From assembly GCA_965199585.1 (NCBI GenBank), contig CBDASI010000002.1, positions 2,356,001-2,420,000 on the forward strand: DNA of 64,000 nt, given 5' to 3'. The notes under the pieces were generated by a model. The model saw only the letters and a list, made by a program, of their open reading frames with translations, had not been told where the DNA came from and did not search any database. Origin of the DNA: JAVVHH01 sp965199585. Its GTDB lineage: Bacteria > Pseudomonadota > Alphaproteobacteria > Acetobacterales > Acetobacteraceae. The first letter of the stretch is position 1. Each line of letters opens with the position of its first letter. Below, in pieces: positions 53,028-60,100 of this stretch. The position numbers and the translations under genes were made by a program.

Positions 53028-53509
53028 TGCAGATCTTCCCGCGGCGGCATAACCGGGTGGAAACCGTCGGTGGGCAGGAACCCCATAAACGGCAGATCAG
53101 CCCGCTGCTTTAGGAACCCGGCCCAAAGCTGAGCGGCCGCGCTGGTTGTCTCGATCATCAGCAGCCGCTTGTGCACGAAGGTTAAAGCGGCGGCGGCTTT
53201 GTAGTGATGATCCTGCGCACCGGTGCCGTGCACGATCGCGAACGTCGCCCAGCTGCGGAGTTTTGCGGCGCACGCCCACGTGTCGGGCCCGGCGGGCTGG
53301 TAGTCATCATCTCCGACGAGGACAACCACCGGCTTGCCCTGCTTCTGCATGCGGTAGAACGGCGGCATCGCCGTATCCCGCAACGGCATGATCAAGTTGA
53401 TGTTGCCGGCCATCACGGGCCGCAGCAGATGGGCTAGGTAGCCGCACCCCATCGTATGACTGCGCGCGATCATCTCCGCGATCTCGGCGCGGCTGGAGAT
53501 GCTGTTCAC
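53024..53509 (-). CDS. Hypothetical phage protein
   Basis: 161 residues, overlapping the Toprim gene by 4 bases. A central PVVVLVGDDDYQPAGPDTWA with FAIVHGTGAQDHHYKAAAAL suggests an alpha/beta fold that may itself be Toprim-like (VVVLVGDDD), but the conserved Glu motif is not seen. Part of the replication section. Confidence 0.55.
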   Translation of the reverse strand: MNSISSRAEIAEMIARSHTMGCGYLAHLLRPVMAGNINLIMPLRDTAMPPFYRMQKQGKPVVVLVGDDDYQPAGPDTWACAAKLRSWATFAIVHGTGAQDHHYKAAAALTFVHKRLLMIETTSAAAQLWAGFLKQRADLPFMGFLPTDGFHPVMPPREDLH

Positions 53510-53793
53510 GCCCGGCCCCCTTCGCGAATGCGATCCGCGACCCGGATCCCGAGCAGGTCGAGCAGCGCCTCCCGATCCGGGTATGTCGCGGCCATCACGA
53601 GCACTGTCGCGCCAGATCCCAGGAGGTCACGCATCGCGGCGATGTCGTCGGCGTCGTGATCGATCAACCCGGGCTTCGGAACCGCCATGATTGCCGCCGG
53701 CGGGTTCTGGGCGAGGCTCGCGTCGATCGGGCCGACCAGGCTCTGATAGGGGCAGAGGGCCAGCATCTCGCGGACGGTGATGACGGCGCTCAT
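53506..53793 (-). CDS. Hypothetical phage protein
   Basis: 95 residues (VREMLALCPYQSLVGPIDAS, GATVLVMAATYPDREALLDL). Overlaps both neighbours by 4 bases. Alpha/beta pattern; no family recognised. Confidence 0.55.
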   Translation of the reverse strand: MSAVITVREMLALCPYQSLVGPIDASLAQNPPAAIMAVPKPGLIDHDADDIAAMRDLLGSGATVLVMAATYPDREALLDLLGIRVADRIREGGRA

Positions 53794-53978
53794 TGTGCGC
53801 CCTCACGCAGCTGCGCCGCTCGATGCGCAAGGTGCTCGGCCTGGCGGTGGTGACCGTGCTGCAGCTCGAGGTCGGCCATCAAATCGAGGCGCCGGGCGAG
53901 GATGGCGCGGTGATTGAGGGCAGGGATTGCTGTTAGAGCAATGCCTTTCGGACGACGGCGCTTGATGGTGGTTGGCAT
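53790..53978 (-). CDS. Small basic phage protein
   Basis: 62 residues from the ATG after GGAGCGAAT: MPTTIKRRRPKGIALTAIPA, then a His-rich helix (LELQHGHHRQAEHLAHRAA). Probably DNA- or RNA-binding by charge. The frame open to 54080 lacks a ribosome site. Confidence 0.5.
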   Translation of the reverse strand: MPTTIKRRRPKGIALTAIPALNHRAILARRLDLMADLELQHGHHRQAEHLAHRAAQLREGAQ

Positions 53979-54106
53979 ATTCGCTCCAAGTTCAGGAGCG
54001 GCGGTGCTTGAAGAACGGGCTAAAACAGGGCATATCGCGGGTGTCGAGACCGCGTGCCTATTCCGATCCGCTCCCCGCACGCCGCCGCGTGTCGGGGAGT
54101 TTTCGT

Positions 54107-54316
54107 TTAGGCGGCAGCCAGTTCGGCGGCGCGACTCTTGTGGGTACGGCCGGCAGCGTAGGCGCTCAGCGCTGCCTCGGAGTAAGCGATCCGGCGCAGG
54201 CCGACCCGGACATACTCGGGGCCCCAGCCTTCCCGTCGCATCCTCTGCATCGTGCTTGCCGATACAGAAAGGCGAGCTGCAGCTTCGTCTTCGTCGAAAT
54301 AGCGATCACTGGACAT
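54107..54316 (-). CDS. AlpA/MerR-like HTH regulator
   Basis: 69 residues after GGAGCGTCA: YFDEDEAAARLSVSASTMQR (helix-turn-helix), WGPEYVRVGLRRIAYSEAAL (wing), then a basic tail. AlpA-type proteins switch on the replication/packaging operon in Gram-negative PICIs. Two strong hairpins lie 77-131 bases upstream (54393-54447). The frame open to 55840 is mostly shadow; the conserved domain begins at this ATG. Confidence 0.82.
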   Translation of the reverse strand: MSSDRYFDEDEAAARLSVSASTMQRMRREGWGPEYVRVGLRRIAYSEAALSAYAAGRTHKSRAAELAAA

Positions 54317-54392
54317 TTGACGCTCCGAAGTGTTGCGACTGCGTTCGTCGCTGGAGCCATTCAAATATCGCTGCGAGATCATCAGAGTAACA

Positions 54393-54447
54393 GCAAAACC
54401 TAGGGGGTAGGTTTTGCCCCGCAAAACCTGGGGGGTAGGTTTTGCGG
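54393..54447. promoter_or_regulatory. Twin hairpins, GCAAAACCTA-G-run-TAGGTTTTGC
   Basis: Copy 1 (54393-54417) is GCAAAACCTA, five G, TAGGTTTTGC. Copy 2 (54419-54447) is CCGCAAAACCT, a G6T loop, AGGTTTTGCGG. The arms are perfect in both. They lie between the end of the 54454 gene and the AlpA-like start. Candidate operator, origin iterons or attenuator. Confidence 0.75.
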
Positions 54448-54453
54448 GTATCT

Positions 54454-55071
54454 CTACTCGGCGGAGTGTGATCTCCGCCGGGCAGTGTTGATCAACTTCA
54501 GAAGCTTGTCGCCGCGCGCAAGCCGCTTTTCTAACACGCTGAAGTCGATCTCCTTCGACTCCGCAATGTATCGGTTTATCGACTGCTGCCTCGTCATTCC
54601 AGAGTCTCGCAGTTCCGCAACCCGCCTCGAGATCGCCAGATCTCGTCGAGTAGACTGATACTTCTTGAAGGCGTTTCCCCCGCCTACAGCCAAGCCCAGC
54701 ACTGCACTCACCTTGTCGTTCAGCTTCTTGCGGTCGACAGGATCGATCGAGAACCTTGGAGCGTTGGAGTTGATCCTGGCGAGCTCCTGCGATCCGTTCT
54801 TGCGATCGGTGGCAATGTGCCCGGAGTTCAGCACGGTCATGCCGCTGGCCGACCTCATCAGGTAGTCCCCCACCCATTGCGGGGTGAGCAAGTTGAAGTG
54901 CTCGCTTCCAAACCGTTGAGGGTATTTCCAGAGAAAATTCTGAGCCGAGATCGCTTCCCAAACATAGATCGGATTTTCGGTTGTCTTGTAGAGCACCTCG
55001 AGGCGGGCAAGAGTCTCGGTCAAGCGCTCCAATGCCTTGGCGCGCGGATCCTCTCCGCCGTCGTCGCTCAA
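54454..55071 (-). CDS. Hypothetical phage protein, helical and basic
   Basis: 205 residues from TTG, which is preceded by GGAGG at good spacing; the upstream frame has no such site. Helical start (ALERLTETLARLEVLYKTTE) and a basic C-terminal half (RRDLAISRRVAELRDSGMTR, LLKLINTARRRSHSAE). SGMTRQQSINRYIA could be a small HTH. Lower GC than its neighbours. No family recognised. Confidence 0.6.
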   Translation of the reverse strand: MSDDGGEDPRAKALERLTETLARLEVLYKTTENPIYVWEAISAQNFLWKYPQRFGSEHFNLLTPQWVGDYLMRSASGMTVLNSGHIATDRKNGSQELARINSNAPRFSIDPVDRKKLNDKVSAVLGLAVGGGNAFKKYQSTRRDLAISRRVAELRDSGMTRQQSINRYIAESKEIDFSVLEKRLARGDKLLKLINTARRRSHSAE

Positions 55072-55206
55072 CCTGTGCCTCCGTGCAGCACTCCCCGTGC
55101 GGGGGTCGGCGCGGCAGCCCGGCACGGAGGTTCGGGCGTTCGGCGGCCAAACCTAGCCGCGCCGATTTGAAGTGTAGCACGGGCCCGCAGATTGCAGACC
55201 GCAAGT

Positions 55207-55542
55207 TCAGTCCCGATGTCGAAGATGATACGACGGCTGCCGCCCGCGCTCGACCAGCGCCATCGTCCAAACCGCATCGCCGCCTCCAACTGGTGCAGGC
55301 ACTCGGCCGTGGATCGTTGCGCAGAGGTGCACCTCGTCGGGCCCCGTGCGGCAGCCGTGGCACGTGATCTTCAGGGCAACATGGGCCAGCGTGGCGGCCG
55401 CGAGCTTCCGATCCCGGGCCATGACGCCCAGCGCAATCACTCGCCGATCGCCGCAGCCGCACGAGACCTCGAGGAAGTGGTCGCGCATCGTCTGGACCTG
55501 GGCGGCCAGGGCGAGGGATCGGTCGTAGGGTGGCTCGCGCAT
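55207..55542 (-). CDS. Hypothetical zinc-ribbon-like phage protein
   Basis: 111 residues: MREPPYDRSLALAAQVQTMR, then CGCGDRRVIALGVMARDRKL and ITCHGCRTGPDEVHLC. The CxC and CxxC pairs about 35 residues apart suggest a zinc ribbon. The 135 bases between this gene and 54454-55071 carry no gene that I can support. Confidence 0.65.
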   Translation of the reverse strand: MREPPYDRSLALAAQVQTMRDHFLEVSCGCGDRRVIALGVMARDRKLAAATLAHVALKITCHGCRTGPDEVHLCATIHGRVPAPVGGGDAVWTMALVERGRQPSYHLRHRD

Positions 55543-55599
55543 CTGGAGAACAAATCCAGAACTCTGGCCTAGAGTCGAGTCTCTGTTTCGAGGCGGCCA

Positions 55600-55689
55600 T
55601 CATGACGGCTTCCCCGGCTTCGGCTTCCAGGGAGGCGGCTTGGCAGTGGCGGGCGAGAGCGTCGACTGCGGCCAGACAAACGCCCTCAT
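55600..55689 (-). CDS. Possible 29-residue Pro/Lys-rich peptide
   Basis: The ATG overlaps the previous stop (ATGA), and the product is MRAFVWPQSTLSPATAKPPP followed by WKPKPGKPS. Only the coupled start supports it. Confidence 0.3.
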   Translation of the reverse strand: MRAFVWPQSTLSPATAKPPPWKPKPGKPS

Positions 55690-55850
55690 ACAGCCGTCTC
55701 CGCCAGCTCGCGCCGCATGAGCGCCTCGGCCTCCGAGGGCGGCATTCCAGCGACGATCCTCCGGCCGCAGGTAAGCCAAGCCTCCAGCCGCTCCGGCGGG
55801 AGCGTACGGACGATCTCCGCCACGCGGGAAAAGTCAGCAAGCACCGTCAC
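55686..55850 (-). CDS. 54-residue hypothetical phage protein
   Basis: A GTG start overlaps the upstream stop (GTGA). VTVLADFSRVAEIVRTLPPE and MPPSEAEALMRRELAETAV form amphipathic helices around a Cys. Coupling to both neighbours supports translation. No family recognised. Confidence 0.5.
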   Translation of the reverse strand: MTVLADFSRVAEIVRTLPPERLEAWLTCGRRIVAGMPPSEAEALMRRELAETAV

Positions 55851-56122
55851 GATGCACCGCCCGCTACCACGCGCAGCTTCGTCTTCGGCGGCGGCGCATC
55901 CAGCGTCTCGCCAAACCGCCGCCCCAGCTCCTGAAAGTGGTCGACCAGCGGCCCATGACCACGCGCAGCCTGCTGGGCCAGGAGCACCGCATTGTCGAGA
56001 TTGCGCTGTCGAAGCTTGGCGGTGAGCCCCTGCATCTTAATCAGGAGTTGCCGCTCCATCTCGACCTCCTCGGTCGTGGTGGCGGGCATCTCCGGCGGGG
56101 CTGGTGGGCGCTTGCGGGCCAT
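55847..56122 (-). CDS. Hypothetical phage protein
   Basis: 91 residues from the ATG after GGAGGCG; ends in the GTGA overlap. A Pro-rich start (MARKRPPAPPEMPATTTEEV) precedes a long helix (MQGLTAKLRQRNLDNAVLLA). No family recognised. Confidence 0.55.
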   Translation of the reverse strand: MARKRPPAPPEMPATTTEEVEMERQLLIKMQGLTAKLRQRNLDNAVLLAQQAARGHGPLVDHFQELGRRFGETLDAPPPKTKLRVVAGGAS

Positions 56123-56124
56123 CT

Positions 56125-56562
56125 CTACGCCTCCCCCGCCAGAGCCAGCGCGTCGCGCATCAGGCACGCGAGAAGCCGGCCGGTGATCGACTCCGGCCAG
56201 TCAAAGCTCGATGCGAAGTCGCCGTTGTGGACGGCGAGGGCCTTCGCTCGCGCTAGGACACCCGCTGCGGACACGGCGTGGATGCTCTCCATCTCGTCGA
56301 GCAGCACGCCCATCCTGGCATCGAACCCGGCGGAAGCCGCCTTCGCAGCCGTGTCATCGACGATCGCGCTCGGCCCGTCGTAGATGGCGTTCCACGCGCG
56401 CTCGACCGCGACAATCTCGCCGCAGACCCGAATCAACTCCGCGTCGGGATCGGTTGGGACGAGATCCGCGACACTGGCCGCGGCGCCGGCGGTGATGCCG
56501 GCTCCCAGGATAACGGCACTGGCACCGGCAAACAGGATGCGACGGGTTGGTGCGACGCTCAT
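56125..56562 (-). CDS. Hypothetical protein with N-terminal hydrophobic segment
   Basis: 145 residues. RRILFAGASAVILGAGITAGAAA resembles a Tat/Sec signal (RR, then a hydrophobic core with Ala cleavage site). The rest is helical with a conserved-looking Cys (LIRVCGEIVAVERAWNAIYD). Common among alphaproteobacterial prophages as an unknown. Its stop sits in the next gene's ribosome site. Confidence 0.55.
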   Translation of the reverse strand: MSVAPTRRILFAGASAVILGAGITAGAAASVADLVPTDPDAELIRVCGEIVAVERAWNAIYDGPSAIVDDTAAKAASAGFDARMGVLLDEMESIHAVSAAGVLARAKALAVHNGDFASSFDWPESITGRLLACLMRDALALAGEA

Positions 56563-56780
56563 GCCCGTGCGCTCCGCATCGTCATGTCGGCGACCTCAAT
56601 GCGCTCGAGCCGGGCGTCCAACTCCTGAGCCAGCCATCCGATCGTCGAGAGTGGTGCGCTCACATCCGCGAGGTAGCTGATGATCAAGGTTATGGTCTGC
56701 GCCTGTGAAAGCGCTTCGTCGAAATCGTCACGCGTCGCCGGGACATCGGACGCGGGTGTGCTACAGGCATAGTCAGCCAT
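56559..56780 (-). CDS. Small hypothetical phage protein
   Basis: 73 residues, overlapping the next start by ATGA. Helical (DFDEALSQAQTITLIISYLA, QELDARLERIEVADMTMRSA). It is the first gene of the leftward operon, divergent from the XRE regulator, so its promoter should be in 56781-56917. Confidence 0.5.
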   Translation of the reverse strand: MADYACSTPASDVPATRDDFDEALSQAQTITLIISYLADVSAPLSTIGWLAQELDARLERIEVADMTMRSARA

Positions 56781-56860
56781 TTTCGGCCTCCATAGGGTCG
56801 ATGTGGTAAGGTCGGGCGCCCGTGTTCCAGACGTTCGCTCGACCGCTTCTCATTGCCCGC

Positions 56861-56917
56861 AACTGGCAACAGGGTTATGATAACTCGACGCCTCCTAATT
56901 GGCAACAGGGTTATGAT
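56861..56917. promoter_or_regulatory. Duplicated operator-like sequence between divergent early genes
   Basis: AACTGGCAACAGGGTTATGAT (56861) and AATTGGCAACAGGGTTATGAT (56897) differ by one base, 36 bp apart. The first runs into GTTATGATAAC, a perfect 11-bp palindrome. TATGAT in each could be a -10 box. Likely binding sites of the adjacent XRE protein. Confidence 0.6.
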
Positions 56918-57142
56918 TTGCTAGCTGTTCAATGCAAGATGGCCAGGGCGGCAACCGGCTTGGGACTGCGCGAGTTGGCTGCAGCCGCGGGAGTGTCGTT
57001 GCAGACAGTGACGAGGTTGGAGGCTGGCGAGACCCTCCGTCCGGCCACCCTGGCCGCGATCCGGGCCGCGCTCGAGGCTGCTGGCGTCGAATTCACCAAC
57101 GGTGGCGAGCCGGGGGTCAAGCTGCGGAAGCAAGAGGCATGA
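56918..57142 (+). CDS. XRE-family HTH regulator
   Basis: About 74 residues if the TTG is used (LLAVQCKMARAATGLGLREL); an ATG at 56939 would give 67. The HTH is LRELAAAAGVSLQTVTRLEA, then TLAAIRAALEAAGVEFTNGG. It is probably the repressor controlling the leftward operon. Its stop overlaps the next start by ATGA. An upstream start at 56822 would read through the operator repeats and is unlikely. Confidence 0.8.
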   Translation: MLAVQCKMARAATGLGLRELAAAAGVSLQTVTRLEAGETLRPATLAAIRAALEAAGVEFTNGGEPGVKLRKQEA

Positions 57143-57324
57143 TCCGCATCATCGCTTTCGCCACCGTCGCGCTCTGCCTAACGACCTGCGCACCAACACC
57201 AAAGCCGCAGCTAGCGCAGGCACGGCCGGATACGGCGACGGCCGCGTGCAAAGCTGGCGGCGACGCGAGGGGGATCGTGACCGGGTTCTTCGCGCTGTTC
57301 CAGGACGCTCCAGAATGTTTTTGA
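57139..57324 (+). CDS. Small putative lipoprotein
   Basis: 61 residues: IIAFATVALCLTTCAP looks like a lipoprotein signal with an imperfect lipobox (LTTC). The short mature part has two more Cys (TAACKAGGDA and the C-terminal PECF). Coupled to the regulator by ATGA. Could be a spanin-like or exclusion lipoprotein, without real support. Confidence 0.5.
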   Translation: MIRIIAFATVALCLTTCAPTPKPQLAQARPDTATAACKAGGDARGIVTGFFALFQDAPECF

Positions 57325-57410
57325 TCCGAGCCGCCCTCGAGATGGCCTGCGTCGAATTCGTAGACGAGAACAGCGGCGGGCCGAGTGTGCGGCTTCGGCA
57401 AGACGGATGA
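57315..57410 (+). pseudogene. Remnant of a second XRE regulator C terminus
   Basis: FLIRAALEMACVEFVDENSG and PSVRLRQDG align with AAIRAALEAAGVEFTNGGEP and GVKLRK at the end of the 56918 regulator. The HTH half is missing. It suggests a partial duplication or a recombination scar in the regulator region. Confidence 0.55.
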
Positions 57411-58252
57411 CTGGTCCCCTTGGCCACGTCGCCGAATTCCTGAAAGAAAATCCGCCACTAGCTACTATCGTTGCCAGTGTAGTAGCTTTCGTCGGGACTG
57501 TTGCCGCTATCAATCTTTCAAATCGCGCAACTAATGCAAGGCTATACAAGCAGTTTTCGGAAGATCGTGCAAAGGAACACTTAAAGCGTAAGTTTGAAAG
57601 CCGTAGAGAGATATACCTAGATGCCATTGATGCGGTCGCTACTGCCGCATTTTGTATTGGCCGGCTAAGCGATATTGAGCGAACGTCAAGCGAAATACTC
57701 CTACCAATCGGAGAAAAGGCTGGGCAGATCGCAAAAGTTCATATTGTCGCGTCTCCAGCAACGTCAGAGGCCATAGCCGAGCTTCAGTCCATGATCACGC
57801 GAGCTATAACTGTTTTAAGTTTTTCTCGAATACCGATCGAGAATGAAAGACTGAGGTTAAGTGGCATCCGTCCTAATAGTCCGGACGAAGAAAGCTCAAA
57901 AAGAAAAAGTGAACTCAACTTACTTCAAGAATTAATACTTTTTAGTGATAGCTGCTTGGCGCAAGGTATTATCCTGGGCAATTTATCTGCAAGAGCAATT
58001 TCACTCGTTCGTTTAGAGCTTGGTATCGATCTTGAGATAGCTTACGAACCAAAGATCGGTGAAATAGCTTCCAAAGGGCGCGTTGCGTTCCGGACTACTA
58101 TAGATGCATTTATGCAAGATATAAAACAAACACCAATAGTGTGGCCGTCTCCTACTCCGCCTCACTTGCGAGACTGGCCCACGCCTCCAGCGCCGCCTTC
58201 CGCTCCGCAAGGAACTCCGCCCGCTGATACACCGCCGCCACGCCCTGAATAG
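57407..58252 (+). CDS. AT-rich membrane-anchored protein of unknown function, next to the integrase
   Basis: 281 residues. One N-terminal span (LATIVASVVAFVGTVAAINL) is followed by a cytoplasmic-looking helical body (KQFSEDRAKEHLKRKFESRR, RKSELNLLQELILFSDSCLA) and a Pro-rich tail. Third codon positions are far richer in A/T than in the phage genes, which points to separate acquisition. The last 101 bases overlap the 3' end of the convergent integrase gene. TM plus helical body recalls cargo with membrane-acting defence roles; no family recognised. Confidence 0.65.
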   Translation: MTGPLGHVAEFLKENPPLATIVASVVAFVGTVAAINLSNRATNARLYKQFSEDRAKEHLKRKFESRREIYLDAIDAVATAAFCIGRLSDIERTSSEILLPIGEKAGQIAKVHIVASPATSEAIAELQSMITRAITVLSFSRIPIENERLRLSGIRPNSPDEESSKRKSELNLLQELILFSDSCLAQGIILGNLSARAISLVRLELGIDLEIAYEPKIGEIASKGRVAFRTTIDAFMQDIKQTPIVWPSPTPPHLRDWPTPPAPPSAPQGTPPADTPPPRPE

Positions 58253-59459
58253 CGCCAGTGACGTGGTTCAGCAGCCGATCACACACATGCGGCGGAAACC
58301 CAGCTTCAGCCAGCGCGGTCACGCCAGCCCGACGGAAGTCGTGGAAGACCCAGCCTGGCATCTCGACCGGCTCACGTCCTGCCTCGGCGGCCGCCTTGCC
58401 CTCCTGCAGCGCAATCGCCGCGTCGAGGTCAGCCTTGATGACGGAGAAGGCTGACAGCTTCGTGCCGATCGGCGTAGCAAACACGAAGTCGGGCAGGGGA
58501 GGCGCATCCGGCTTGGGCGCGATCCGGATCCGCCTCTTTCGCTCCTCGCCGGCCAGCTTCAGCACGGCGCGGGCTGCCGGCGCCATGTGGACGAGGTGAG
58601 CGCGGCCGTTCTTCGCTCGCTCGGCCGGGATCGTCCACGTCATCAGATCCGGGCTGATCTCCGACCATGTCGCGCCGGCGACCTCCTGACGGCGCTGGAG
58701 CGTCAGCAGGAGAAACCGGACGTAGTCGCGTTGGACCGGGCCGAGCGCATCGCAAGCGTTCCAGATGCCCCGCAGCTCGAGCCGGGTCAGCACTCGATTC
58801 CTGGCTTTCTCCCGGCCCGGCGCCGCCAGATTGGCAAAGGGGTTGACCTCGAGCAGGTTCGCCTTGATCGCCCAGCCGTAGCAGGCGCGGGCGTAGGCCA
58901 TGACGCGATTGGCTGAGATGGGCCCGCGCTCGTCGGAGATCTCCTGCAGCGCCTTTGCCGCCTCGGTCCGGCTCACCTTGTCGGCCGGCCGGTTCAGCAG
59001 CGTGGCCAGGCCCTGCCGGACCCGGGCCGTCGCCTCCTTCCGGTAGCTCTCCCGGCGAAGCGACAGGGATCGAGTCTCCCACGCGTCGACCAGCTTGCGC
59101 AGCGTGAACGCATTGGCCGCCTCGACTAGCCTTGCCTCAGCCTCAGCGGTCCGCCTTGCCGCCGCGGCCGCTTTCCGCTCGGCAACCGGGTCGCGCCGGT
59201 CGCGCACCTGGCCGCGGAGCGCTTCGGCTCGTCGCCTGGCCTGGGTGGTGCTGAACTCGCTCCCCCAGTCGCCGATGGTCTCCCGCCTGACCTTACCGTC
59301 GGCGCGGTACTGCAGCAGGAACACCTTGCGGGCGCGGCCGTCCTTGTGGTCGGGCATGACCCGGATGCCGAAACCCTTCAGCTGGTCGTCGAAGAACATG
59401 ACGTCCTTCTTCCCCTCTGGGCAGCGAAGGGCGTCGATCGTCGCGTCGGTCAGTTTCAA
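58152..59459 (-). CDS. Tyrosine integrase of element 2
   Basis: 435 residues of the P4-like, DUF4102 type. The arm-binding N terminus is MKLTDATIDALRCPEGKKDV with FGIRVMPDHKDGRARKVFLL. Catalytic residues are Arg256 (LTLQRRQEV), His373-x-x-Arg376 (FHDFRRAG), His399 (LLNHVTG) and Tyr411 (AVYQRAEF). It inserts the element into the 3' end of tRNA-Arg, 177 bases from attR. Confidence 0.95.
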   Translation of the reverse strand: MKLTDATIDALRCPEGKKDVMFFDDQLKGFGIRVMPDHKDGRARKVFLLQYRADGKVRRETIGDWGSEFSTTQARRRAEALRGQVRDRRDPVAERKAAAAARRTAEAEARLVEAANAFTLRKLVDAWETRSLSLRRESYRKEATARVRQGLATLLNRPADKVSRTEAAKALQEISDERGPISANRVMAYARACYGWAIKANLLEVNPFANLAAPGREKARNRVLTRLELRGIWNACDALGPVQRDYVRFLLLTLQRRQEVAGATWSEISPDLMTWTIPAERAKNGRAHLVHMAPAARAVLKLAGEERKRRIRIAPKPDAPPLPDFVFATPIGTKLSAFSVIKADLDAAIALQEGKAAAEAGREPVEMPGWVFHDFRRAGVTALAEAGFPPHVCDRLLNHVTGAIQGVAAVYQRAEFLAERKAALEAWASLASEAE

Positions 59460-59488
59460 GCACCAGATGCCCGAATCGGGCCTCCCTG

Positions 59489-59602
59489 GCGGACTCTCTG
59501 CGGACTCATTTGCATGGCATGCTTCTGACGACTACTGGCGACTGATGGCAAGAGCCAATGTGGAATGCTAAACGCGATCAGTGGGTTATGGCGACTGATG
59601 GC
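59489..59602. promoter_or_regulatory. Candidate integrase arm sites and direct repeats before attR
   Basis: GCGGACTC occurs at 59489 and GCGGACTCAT at 59500, matching the tandem pair near attL. TGGCGACTGATGGC occurs twice (59536-59549 and 59589-59602). They lie upstream of the integrase start and could also serve autoregulation. Confidence 0.5.
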
Positions 59603-59635
59603 GTTCTCTGACTGTTCTTGACAGCCTAAAACCTA

Positions 59636-59683
59636 AGACTACGAATCTGGGGGTTGGAAGTTCGAGTCTTTCCGGGCGCGCCA
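59636..59683 (+). other. attR of element 2
   Basis: 48 bp identical to the 3' part of tRNA-Arg (39008-39055), including the encoded CCA, without the 5' half of a tRNA. Confidence 0.92.
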
Positions 59684-59859
59684 CCATCTCCGACGACGCG
59701 AGTTTAGACCGCAGTAGTCGGAGACGAGACGTTAGCGTTGTCTTAACGTTTCAACGCTAGTCTTTCACATCGTATCCTAAGCCGAGCATTTCTTCTCCTA
59801 TTGGAGCTTGATTGCTGCAGGCGGATGCGTGGGGCGCAAATGCTTGATGGGATCGTAGG

Positions 59860-60033
59860 ATGGCAACAAGGCTGATCAGCGCCATTGCTCCCGCACTTTG
59901 GTGTCGGCGTGGAGCGGCGATGGTGGAATACGCGCTCCTCGCAGCGTTGATTGCGATGGTGGCTTCTGTCGCACTCCGATCGCTGGGCTCGAGCGTCAGC
60001 ACCAAATTCTTGACGGTCACTTCGGCCGTCTAG
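59860..60033 (+). CDS. Flp-type IVb pilin
   Basis: 57 residues: a short leader then MVEYALLAALIAMVASVALR, the Glu-Tyr and hydrophobic N terminus of Flp/Fap pilins, with SSVSTKFLTVT after it. The usual prepilin cleavage Gly before the core is replaced by GAAMVEYALL spacing; cleavage by a TadV-like peptidase is likely but not certain. No Tad assembly genes are in the window, so it is an orphan pilin. TAGG lies just before the ATG. A strong terminator follows. Confidence 0.85.
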   Translation: MATRLISAIAPALWCRRGAAMVEYALLAALIAMVASVALRSLGSSVSTKFLTVTSAV

Positions 60034-60049
60034 CGTCGACACTCCAACA

Positions 60050-60080
60050 AGAAAGGGCACCTGATCGAGGTGCCCTTTCT
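60050..60080 (+). terminator. Strong intrinsic terminator
   Basis: AGAAAGGGCACCT and AGGTGCCCTTTCT form a perfect 13-bp stem with a 5-base loop. It is bidirectional between the Flp pilin and the convergent Cys-rich gene. Confidence 0.85.
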
Positions 60081-60100
60081 GTCGCGCGGAATGTCTCGAC

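Larger units (their letters stand above)
39008..59683 (+). mobile_element. Integrative element 2: tRNA-Arg-borne phage satellite or reduced prophage
   Basis: A 20.7-kb segment bounded by a 48-bp duplication of the tRNA-Arg 3' end, with a tyrosine integrase next to the right copy. A leftward operon (56780 to 41191) contains an AlpA-like protein, Toprim primase, SF3 helicase, Nu1-like small terminase and tape-measure protein. Capsid, portal, protease, large terminase, sheath/tube, baseplate and lysis genes are not recognisable. This fits a satellite that needs a helper phage, or a deletion remnant. AT-rich genes at both edges (39410-41163 and 57407-58252) look like separately acquired cargo. 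Confidence 0.88.

Noticed and set aside
54107..55840. 577-codon minus-strand frame as one gene
   Set aside because: Only its last 69 codons have real domain content; the rest overlaps smaller genes in other frames with coupled starts.
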